Assembly (NCBI GenBank): GCA_019118245.1
Contig: DWZJ01000009.1
Coordinates: forward strand, 1-39,881
DNA length: 39,881 nucleotides
Source: Candidatus Oscillibacter excrementigallinarum
GTDB lineage: Bacteria > Bacillota > Clostridia > Oscillospirales > Oscillospiraceae
Reading direction: 5' to 3'
Part shown: positions 33,880 through 39,881 of the stretch, one piece after another
Numbering within the stretch: the stretch's first letter is position 1
Layout of the letters: every line of letters begins with the position of its first letter
Position numbers and translations under genes: made by a program
The notes under the pieces: generated by a model
What the model was told of the DNA's origin: nothing
The model's database searches: none
The model's input: the letters and a program-made list of their open reading frames with translations, nothing else

Positions 33880-35259
33880 TCAGCTCCGCTCCTTCACAAA
33901 CGCCTCAATTTCCTCAATCTGCCTGGTGGTCTCGCTGACCGCCGGGCCGCCGTAGCTGGCCCGCAGGGCCATGCAGTTCTCCAGGTTCAGCGCGTCGTAC
34001 ACGTCCGCGTCAAAGAGGCCGGACACCGCTTGCAGCTCCTCCAGCGTCAGCTCTTCCAACGTCTTGCCCTGCTCCGTGCACTGGGCCACCAGATGGCCGG
34101 TGACGGTGTAGGCGTCCCGGAAGGGCATGCCCTTTTTCGTGAGATAGTCGGCGCAGTCCGTGGCGTTGATGAAGCCGTGGCCGGCGGCCTTGCGCATATT
34201 GTCCGTGCGGACGGTCATGGTGTCCAGCATGGCGGCGAACACCGGCAGGCACATCTCCACCGTGTCGATGGCGTCGAACACCGGCTCCTTGTCCTCCTGC
34301 ATATCCTTGTTATACGCCAGGGGCAGGCCCTTCATGACGGTCAACAGGCTCATCAGGTCGCCATAGACCCGCCCCGTCTTGCCCCGGACCAGCTCCGCCA
34401 CGTCCGGGTTCTTCTTCTGGGGCATGATGGAGGAGCCGGTGGCGTAGGCGTCATCCAGCTCGATGAACTTGAACTCCCAGCTGCACCAGAGGATGACCTC
34501 CTCGGCAAACCGAGACAGGTGCATCATGAGAATGGACAGGCCGCTCAGCAGCTCCAGGGCATAGTCCCGGTCGCTGACGCCGTCCAGGGAGTTGGACATG
34601 GGGGCGGCGAAGCCCAGAGCCTTGGCCGTCTCCCACCGGTCGATGGGGTAGGTGGTGCCCGCCAGGGCGCCGGAACCCAGGGGACACTCGTCCAGCCGGG
34701 CGGCACAGTCCTCCAGCCGGGTCACGTCCCGGCGGAACATGGAGGCGTAGGCCATCAGATGCTGGGCAAAGGAGATGGGCTGAGCCCGCTGGAGATGGGT
34801 ATACCCCGGCATGACGGCGGTCTGGTACTGCTTCGCCTGGCGGCAGAGGACCGTCTCCAGCTCCAGCAGCTGATCTATGATGACGGGGATCTGCTCCCGG
34901 ACGTACATCCGGAAGTCCAGGGCCACCTGGTCGTTGCGGCTGCGGGCGGTGTGGAGCCGCTTGCCCGCGTCGCCGATCCGGGCGGTCAGAAGGGCCTCCA
35001 CATTCATGTGGATGTCCTCGTTGTCGGCGGTGAACTCCACCTTCCCCGCCTCGATGTCCGCCAGGATGCCCTGGAGCCCGCCGATGATGGCGGCGGCGTC
35101 CTCCCGGGAGATGATGCCGCAGTCCCCCAGCATCTTGGCGTGGGCCATGGAGCCGGTGATGTCCTCCCTGTACAGCCGCTGGTCAAAGCTGATGGAGGCG
35201 TTGAGCTCGTTCACCAGCTGGTCGGTCTCTTTTTGAAAGCGTCCGCCCCAAAGTTTCAT
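33880..35259 (-). CDS. argH: Argininosuccinate lyase
   Basis: 459 residues. Cleaves argininosuccinate to arginine and fumarate. Family signature GSSIMPQKKNPD (275-286), also TARSRNDQVALD and the N terminus KLWGGRF. Start ATG 35257-35259 with AAAGGAACC upstream. 227 bases after argG, with hairpins between. Confidence 0.98.
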   Translation of the reverse strand: MKLWGGRFQKETDQLVNELNASISFDQRLYREDITGSMAHAKMLGDCGIISREDAAAIIGGLQGILADIEAGKVEFTADNEDIHMNVEALLTARIGDAGKRLHTARSRNDQVALDFRMYVREQIPVIIDQLLELETVLCRQAKQYQTAVMPGYTHLQRAQPISFAQHLMAYASMFRRDVTRLEDCAARLDECPLGSGALAGTTYPIDRWETAKALGFAAPMSNSLDGVSDRDYALELLSGLSILMMHLSRFAEEVILWCSWEFKFIELDDAYATGSSIMPQKKNPDVAELVRGKTGRVYGDLMSLLTVMKGLPLAYNKDMQEDKEPVFDAIDTVEMCLPVFAAMLDTMTVRTDNMRKAAGHGFINATDCADYLTKKGMPFRDAYTVTGHLVAQCTEQGKTLEELTLEELQAVSGLFDADVYDALNLENCMALRASYGGPAVSETTRQIEEIEAFVKERS

Positions 35260-35279
35260 AATATGTGGTTCCTTTCATG

Positions 35280-35480
35280 GCAGACGCGGGGCGAAGAAGT
35301 CTCTCCGCCCCGCTTCTGCGGTCTTGTGATTGTCTTGCCCCGCCGGGCCATATTGAAATCATTTTCGCCGCGGCGTGTACGTGGTGAAAATACTTCGACC
35401 CGTGCGCCGGGGGCACACACACCAGTGACCGACGTCACCGGTGCGGGGGGAGGTCGAGGGGGGACGTAGTCCCCCTTCGA
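35280..35480. promoter_or_regulatory. Hairpin-rich spacer between argG and argH
   Basis: Four hairpins: GCGGGGCG/CGCCCCGC (35286-35313, extended by GCAGA/TCTGC); ATTTTCGCC/GGTGAAAAT (35362-35392); GTGAC/GTCAC (35425-35438); and a twelve-pair stem TCGAGGGGGGAC/GTCCCCCTTCGA (35454-35480) seven bases after the argG stop. The last has a TTTTCCTT run only on the plus strand. No argH promoter was recognised. Candidate processing or partial-termination sites within the arg transcript. Confidence 0.55.
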
Positions 35481-35486
35481 TTTTCC

Positions 35487-36707
35487 TTAAAGTTTCCCCT
35501 GCTCCCGCAGCGCCAGCACCGTGTCGGGCAGGCCCCACAGGTTGATGAAGCCGGTGGCGTTGGTCTGGTCGTAGCTGCTCTCGTTGAAGGTCACCAGCTC
35601 CTCGGAGTACAGGCTCTCCGGAGAGGTGATGGAGGAGGTGATGATGTTGCCCTTGTAGAGCTTCAGCTTCACGCTGCCGGTGACGTGCTCCTGGGTCTTG
35701 TCGGCAAAGGCGCTCAGGGCCTCCCGCAGGGGGGTGAACCACTTGCCGTTGTACACCAGGTCCGCGAAGTCCACCGCCAGCTTGCTCTTCATGTGGGCGG
35801 TGTCCTTGTCGATGGTGATCATCTCCAGCAGCTGGTGGGCCTTGTAGAGGATGGTGCCGCCGGGGGTCTCGTACACGCCCCGGTCCTTCATGCCCACCAG
35901 CCGGTTCTCCACGATGTCCAGCAGGCCGATGCCGTTGTCGCCGCCCAGCTTGTTCAGCTTGCGGATGATGTCGCTGGCCTTCATCTTCTCGCCGTCCACG
36001 GCCACGGGCACGCCCTTCTCAAAGTCGATGGTCACGTAGGTGGGCGCATCGGGGGCCTGGAGGGGGCTGACGCTCATCTCCAGGAAGCCGGGCTTCTCAT
36101 ACTGGGGCTCGTTGGCCGGGTCCTCCAGATCCAGACCCTCGTGGCTCAGGTGCCACAGGTTCTTGTCCTTGGAGTAGTTGGTCTCCCGGCTGATCTTCAG
36201 GGGCACGTTGTGAGCCTCGGCGTAGTCGATCTCCTCGTCCCGGCCCTTGATATCCCACTCCCGCCAGGGGGCGATGATGGTCATGTCCGGGGCGAACCGC
36301 TTGATGGCCAGCTCGAACCGTACCTGGTCGTTGCCCTTGCCGGTGCAGCCGTGGGCGATGGCGTCGGCGCCCTCCGCCTTGGCGATCTCCACCAGCTTCT
36401 TGGCGATGATGGGCCGGGCGAAGGCGGTGCCCAGCAGATACTGCTCATAGGTGGCGCCCATCTTCAGGGAGGGGATGATGACGTCATCCACCATCTCGTC
36501 GGTCAGGTCCGCGATGTACAGCTTGCTGGCGCCGGTCTTGATAGCCTTCTCCTCCAGGCCCTCCAGCTCGTCGTTCTGCCCCACGTCGCCGGACACGGCG
36601 ATGATCTCGGGGTCGTTGTAGTTCTCCTTCAGCCAGGGGATGATGATGGACGTATCCAGTCCGCCGGAATAGGCCAGCACGATCTTCTTAATGTTTTTCT
36701 TTTCCAT
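35487..36707 (-). CDS. argG: Argininosuccinate synthase
   Basis: 406 residues. Joins citrulline and aspartate using ATP. N-terminal PP-loop AYSGGLDTS (12-20), [13 protein letters not shown] and [20 protein letters not shown] segments (here [18 protein letters not shown]). Start ATG 36705-36707. First gene of the arginine unit, with promoter and ArgR box at 36749-36778. Confidence 0.98.
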   Translation of the reverse strand: MEKKNIKKIVLAYSGGLDTSIIIPWLKENYNDPEIIAVSGDVGQNDELEGLEEKAIKTGASKLYIADLTDEMVDDVIIPSLKMGATYEQYLLGTAFARPIIAKKLVEIAKAEGADAIAHGCTGKGNDQVRFELAIKRFAPDMTIIAPWREWDIKGRDEEIDYAEAHNVPLKISRETNYSKDKNLWHLSHEGLDLEDPANEPQYEKPGFLEMSVSPLQAPDAPTYVTIDFEKGVPVAVDGEKMKASDIIRKLNKLGGDNGIGLLDIVENRLVGMKDRGVYETPGGTILYKAHQLLEMITIDKDTAHMKSKLAVDFADLVYNGKWFTPLREALSAFADKTQEHVTGSVKLKLYKGNIITSSITSPESLYSEELVTFNESSYDQTNATGFINLWGLPDTVLALREQGKL

Positions 36708-36748
36708 AATAAATACCCTCCCGTGGAGTCTCGTTTGATGATGGTTGG

Positions 36749-36778
36749 ATTATACGCCTATGGTGCATATTTATTCAA
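36749..36778 (-). promoter_or_regulatory. argG promoter overlapped by an ArgR box
   Basis: Minus strand TTGAAT (36773-36778), 18-base spacer, TATAAT (36749-36754). The 14 bases TGAATAAATATGCA (36764-36777) match the ARG-box consensus TGAATWWWWATTCA at 13 of 14 positions and cover the -35 element. Repression by arginine-bound ArgR would block polymerase here. Confidence 0.75.
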
Positions 36779-37158
36779 GTATCATTTTGCACAACTTTTC
36801 CAGTTCATTCTGGACGATTTTGCATATCTTTTCGCTCCGCCTGGAGATGTGGTGTATATTCCCCGGAATATTCAAAAAATATGCGTATTCCAACAAGCCT
36901 CCGCACCTGGGATGCCGCCGGGGCATAGAATGGCCTGCGGGGGATCTCCCCCGCAGGGCGGACCTGCGCGTGCCGGATAGAACGGCTGGTCCCATGAGAC
37001 GCGGCCTCCGCGATCTCCTGGCTCCGGGGCGGGGCTCTGGCCCTGGGCGGACGGATGTCCGCCCGGCCGCGCCTGCCCCGCCCCCGACCGCCGCGCCCGC
37101 CCCGTTTTTGTTTTTACGGCCGCCGCTGCCGCCGTCCCCGGCGGCCTGCCGGTCGGAA
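36779..37158. other. Gene-free region upstream of argG
   Basis: 36780-36895 is strikingly AT-rich compared with its surroundings and holds the operator-like palindrome ATATTCC-CC-GGAATAT (36856-36871). 36900-37158 is GC-rich, with a perfect CCTGCGGGGGA/TCCCCCGCAGG hairpin (about 36932-36956) and a GGGCGGAC/GTCCGCCC hairpin (about 37046-37065). Open frames here have odd composition and no ribosome site, so no gene is called. Confidence 0.6.
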
Positions 37159-37193
37159 AGCCCCGGCGTGCACAGCACGCCGGGGCTCTTTTT
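37159..37193. terminator. Hairpin terminator after the secreted DUF4367-like gene
   Basis: Thirteen perfect pairs, AGCCCCGGCGTGC with GCACGCCGGGGCT (37159-37187, loop ACA). The better T-run (CTTTTT) is on the plus strand; the minus strand, where the gene ends at 37218, has only CTTTCC. Possibly bidirectional. Confidence 0.7.
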
Positions 37194-37217
37194 CCGCGTT
37201 CTCTTCTGTTCAGGCCG

Positions 37218-38363
37218 TTACTTCCCCTTCACACCTCTGGCGATCCGGACCAGGGTGTCCTGGTCCACCGTGCCGTGGAGCCGGAAGTTGACGCCGGTGT
37301 CCGCATCCGTCCAGGCCAGGGTGGCCACGTCCGCCGCCCGGGCGCCGGAGATGGTGGTGGTCGTGATGGTCACGCCGCCCACCGTCTCGGGCGCGTCCTC
37401 ATCCGCCTCGTGGGGCTCTCTGGCCTCCCAGAACCTGGCGGTCACATCGCCGAACTCCACAGTTTTTCCGGTGCCCTCCGGCAGCAGCAGGGGGCTGGTG
37501 GAATAGGTCAGGGTGATATTGCCGCCATGGCCGGTCCAGGTTTCCTCCACCGTGCCGGCGGAGGTGTTGGTCTCAAACCAGCTGTAACCGGACGGCAGCC
37601 AGTCAGCCTCGTAGGTGGGCGCGGTGTCCGCGGCCGGGGCCACGGTGGAGGCAAACGCCGCCAGGGTCTCCGGCTCCACATCCGACCCGGTTAACCAGAA
37701 CAGCACCCCGTCCAGATTCTCCCACACCAGCAGGCAGCTGTCGCCGTATTCGCTGCTGTGCGTATACAGCTCCGCCTCATAGCCGTTCACCGTGACGGTG
37801 GTGCAGGGGATCTCCCCGCTGCCGGGGCTCCAGCCGTAGCCGCCGCCGTTTGGATAGCTGCACGAAAAGGAGATCCGGCCACCCTGGCTGTCCAGGTACT
37901 CCTGCCCGGACCTGCCGGTCATCTCCCGGACGGACTCCAGGGCCCAGCCCTCCGGCAGAACCGCCGGGGCGTAGCTGGGGGCCGTATCATAGCTGATGCC
38001 GGTGTCCTCGCTGGCATATTGAATGCCGCTCTCCGTCTCCTGCTTCTCCCAGAAACTTCCCCGCTCCAGCTTCACCGTCTTGGTGTCCGGGTCATACACC
38101 GCGTCCACTCCCGGCAGCTGGTCAATGGTCTCCAGCGGCAGGTAGTGGGTGACGTTTCCCGCCGCGTCGGTGAACTGGATGGAGCCGGGGGCCTGGCCCT
38201 CCGCCGTGGTGATGTCCCCGGCAGCCTGGGCCGCCCCGCCCACCGTCACAGTGGCGCCGTTGTAGCTGATCTTCCCCGACGCCGCCAGGGCGGTTGTGGC
38301 CATGGCCGCTACCAGCAGCGTGGTCAAAACGCCGGCCAAAAATGATGGGAACCGTTTTTTCAT
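37218..38363 (-). CDS. Secreted protein with two DUF4367-like domains
   Basis: 381 residues with a clear signal peptide (MKKRFPSFLAGVLTTLLVAA...ALA, cleavage after about residue 27). An N-terminal segment (about 28-110) is followed by two domains of the DUF4367 kind. One contains VTVNGYEAELYTHSSEYGD and LLVWENLDGVLFWLTG; the other ends TLAWTDADTGVNFRLHG. Both align by eye with the outer part of the adjacent anti-sigma candidate (VTVQGYEADLFQ..., TLIWTDPETNTAFFLEG), so the two are paralogues. Start ATG 38361-38363 with AAAGGAAGGA upstream. May act as a soluble ligand, sensor or decoy for that system; this is inference. Confidence 0.8.
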   Translation of the reverse strand: MKKRFPSFLAGVLTTLLVAAMATTALAASGKISYNGATVTVGGAAQAAGDITTAEGQAPGSIQFTDAAGNVTHYLPLETIDQLPGVDAVYDPDTKTVKLERGSFWEKQETESGIQYASEDTGISYDTAPSYAPAVLPEGWALESVREMTGRSGQEYLDSQGGRISFSCSYPNGGGYGWSPGSGEIPCTTVTVNGYEAELYTHSSEYGDSCLLVWENLDGVLFWLTGSDVEPETLAAFASTVAPAADTAPTYEADWLPSGYSWFETNTSAGTVEETWTGHGGNITLTYSTSPLLLPEGTGKTVEFGDVTARFWEAREPHEADEDAPETVGGVTITTTTISGARAADVATLAWTDADTGVNFRLHGTVDQDTLVRIARGVKGK

Positions 38364-38523
38364 GGAAATCCTTCCTTTCCGCTTTCAGAGTAGTTTTCCA
38401 GAGGACGTGCCCCCGGACCGTTCTATCAGTTGAACGTGCTGAGGGCGCATTGTGTCCCGCAGGTTTTTCATTTTTGTCACAAGCTACGAAAAGGTAGCCT
38501 TCTATTTGTAGAAACCGACAGTC
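38364..38523. other. Intergenic region between the anti-sigma and secreted genes
   Basis: 160 bases. Contains the small hairpin GCTAC/GTAGC (38483-38498) after the anti-sigma stop and a GGAAA/TTTCC pair around the ribosome site of the secreted gene. No convincing sigma-A promoter was found. If the secreted gene is under the ECF sigma factor, its promoter should lie here, but I cannot assign one. Confidence 0.45.
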
Positions 38524-39747
38524 TCAGTCCCCGCTGCCGGCGGTGCCGGTGATCGCCTGGGCTCTCTTCGTGGGGGATGACAACTGGGGCTCCGTCTCCT
38601 CCATAAAGGTGACCATGTCCCGCAGGTCAAAGCGGTCCAGGGCCCCCTCCAGGAAGAAGGCTGTGTTGGTCTCCGGATCCGTCCAGATCAGGGTGCCGGT
38701 CTCCTCCGTGTCCGGGGAGCCGCCGGTGATGATGGTGACGTCGCCTACGGTGACGGAGGAGCCCTCCGCCTGAATCTCCTCCCCATTCACGGTGATGGTG
38801 GTGCCATCGCTCTCCTCCGGCTCCTCCTCCGCCGCCCAGTAGTAGCCGGTGACGCCCCGCAGGTCGATCTCCTCCGGCTCTCCCTCCGGGGTCTCAAAGG
38901 GGCAGATGGGGTCGGTGACGTACTGCCAGGTCAGTGTTGTCCCGTCCCTGACCCACACCTGCTGGACGGCTCCAGCGCCCTCATCCCGGTACATGGGTTC
39001 ATAGCCCTCCGGCACCCAGCCCATCTCCCAGGCCACGCCAATGCCCTCGCAGGGTTCCACCCCCTCCGCCATGGACAGCAGGGCCTCGGTGTCGTCAAAA
39101 TCCGTGGCCCGCAGCATAAAGAGGTACCCCGCCTCATTCTGCCAGGTCAGCAGCGTCGTCCCCTCCGACTGGAAGAGGTCCGCCTCATATCCCTGTACAG
39201 TGACGGTGGTGTGGCCCTCTCCCGCGTCCGAGGCGCCGTCCACATTGGTGGTCACCTCCCCGGCCTCCGGCGTGTAGACGGCGAACCACAGCCATGCGTT
39301 GGACGCCGGCTCATAGTACCTCCAATAGCCCGAGCTCTCCTTGGGACTCAGGTCCGTCAGCACAAAGCCCTCCGGGACCTCTGACAGCCGCCAGCCGCCG
39401 GGGGCGTCCTCCGCCGCGGTCCGCTCCGGGTTGATAAAGGTCACCAGGTCGTCCTGCACCTGATGGAGCCACCCCAGCACCGCCGCCCGGACCGTGGGGC
39501 TCACCGCCATCAGGCCCCCCAGGGTCACGAGACACGCCAAGGCCACGCAGGCCGCCGCCCGGGCCGCCCGCCGCCACACCGGCCGGGCCATCCGCTTGGC
39601 CCAGCCGAAGGGGTCCGCCAGCAGCCGCGTCCGGCTGCGGAGATACCGGGGCGACCAGTTCCAGTCCCGGTCCGTGCCCTCCAGCACCTCCCGGAACCGC
39701 TCCAGATTGGCCTCCATCAGGGCCAGCCGCAGCATCCGCTCATCCAT
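38524..39747 (-). CDS. Membrane-anchored anti-sigma factor candidate with DUF4367-like outer domains
   Basis: 407 residues. A cytoplasmic N-terminal region of about 62 residues (MDERMLRLALMEANLERFRE..., ending in a basic KRMARPVWRRAAR stretch), one membrane helix (about 63-82) and a large extracellular part with two DUF4367-like domains: one carrying VTVQGYEADLFQSEG and LLTWQNEAGYLFMLRA, the other ending TLIWTDPETNTAFFLEG. The start overlaps the stop of the sigma gene by eight bases (ATGGATGA), the usual arrangement for an anti-sigma factor. The cytoplasmic part has no recognisable zinc-binding anti-sigma motif. Confidence 0.78.
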   Translation of the reverse strand: MDERMLRLALMEANLERFREVLEGTDRDWNWSPRYLRSRTRLLADPFGWAKRMARPVWRRAARAAACVALACLVTLGGLMAVSPTVRAAVLGWLHQVQDDLVTFINPERTAAEDAPGGWRLSEVPEGFVLTDLSPKESSGYWRYYEPASNAWLWFAVYTPEAGEVTTNVDGASDAGEGHTTVTVQGYEADLFQSEGTTLLTWQNEAGYLFMLRATDFDDTEALLSMAEGVEPCEGIGVAWEMGWVPEGYEPMYRDEGAGAVQQVWVRDGTTLTWQYVTDPICPFETPEGEPEEIDLRGVTGYYWAAEEEPEESDGTTITVNGEEIQAEGSSVTVGDVTIITGGSPDTEETGTLIWTDPETNTAFFLEGALDRFDLRDMVTFMEETEPQLSSPTKRAQAITGTAGSGD

Positions 39748-39881
39748 GGACGTACCCCTCCTTCTCCAGTGCCTCCGTCAGCATGGCCCGGCCCCGCAGG
39801 ATGCGGGTGGCCACGGTGGACTCCTTCAGCCCCAGCCGCCGGGCGATCTCCCGGTTGCTCTCCTCCTCCACGCACTTGAGC
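39740..39881 (-). CDS. ECF-type RNA polymerase sigma factor, 3' end only
   Basis: Last 46 codons, the rest lying past the window edge. The translated end is the region 4 helix-turn-helix: SNREIARRLGLKESTVATRI then LRGRAMLTEALEKEG. This recognises the -35 element of target promoters. Overlap with the membrane protein gene downstream suggests that product restrains this sigma factor. Confidence 0.85.
   Translation of the reverse strand, partial: LKCVEEESNREIARRLGLKESTVATRILRGRAMLTEALEKEGYVHG

Noticed and set aside
35260-35486. T-box or other known riboswitch ahead of argH
   Set aside because: No T-box sequence or specifier arrangement was seen; the hairpins do not match a riboswitch I know.
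36779-37160. A 130-codon minus-strand frame between argG and the secreted gene
   Set aside because: No ribosome site; Gly/Arg/Pro-rich sequence reading through hairpins, and it runs across the AT-rich regulatory island.
1-39881. tRNA or rRNA genes
   Set aside because: None could be recognised on either strand by eye; a tRNAscan-SE run would settle small cases.

Overview
The window is a GC-rich (by eye roughly 60-65%) chromosomal segment of a Firmicutes bacterium. A Gram-positive type PolC replicase, the tig-clpP-clpX-lon-ysxC and pyrH-frr-uppS-cdsA-dxr-rseP-ispG-polC gene orders, the YceD-rpmF pair and consensus sigma-A promoters point to the Clostridia. The base composition and the style of the intergenic repeats suggest an Oscillospiraceae-like gut anaerobe (Flavonifractor/Oscillibacter relatives). 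That placement is inference; no rRNA gene is present to settle it.

Layout. 1-2444 (minus): 5' part of der, then rpmF and a YceD-family gene under a consensus promoter, then two overlapping small hypothetical genes. 2551-8258 (plus): an RluC/RluD-type pseudouridine synthase, a complete polyamine ABC transporter operon (potABCD) and an FlK-like thioesterase. 9497-19177 (minus): polC, ispG, a GNAT acetyltransferase, rseP, dxr, cdsA, uppS, i.e. replication, MEP-pathway isoprenoid synthesis, undecaprenyl and CDP-diacylglycerol supply and membrane proteolysis. 19788-20933 (minus): three small membrane-protein genes inserted between uppS and frr. 21360-30425 (minus): frr, pyrH, ysxC, lon, clpX, clpP, tig and a metallophosphoesterase, i.e. 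translation recycling, UMP kinase and protein quality control. 31407-36707 (minus): argJ, argC, argH, argG, transcribed from argG, whose -35 element is overlapped by a near-consensus ArgR box. 37218-39881 (minus): the 3' end of an ECF-type sigma factor gene, a membrane-anchored DUF4367-like anti-sigma candidate overlapping it, and a secreted paralogue of its outer domain.

Two repeat families occupy the spaces between these ordinary genes. The first is a large composite element (about 0.75-0.9 kb, no transposase) present three times: 8402-9314, 19369-21238 and 30540-31290. Each copy is bounded by the inverted motif GCACCCCCCATT...AATGGGGGGCGC and built from two long, mutually inverted, diverged arms that contain perfect palindromes. 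The middle copy is split at its centre by the three-gene membrane cassette, and the whole assembly breaks the normally adjacent frr-uppS junction. A 57-bp sub-module is nested at different sites in different copies. The second family is a 110-140-bp intercistronic element (outer TTAGGAATTAGGAATT arms around two short hairpins). It occurs three times, each time directly after a stop codon inside an operon: ispG/polC, argC/argJ and argH/argC.

The genes are mostly textbook housekeeping functions. The unexplained biology lies in the repeat elements and the cassette carried at the centre of one of them.
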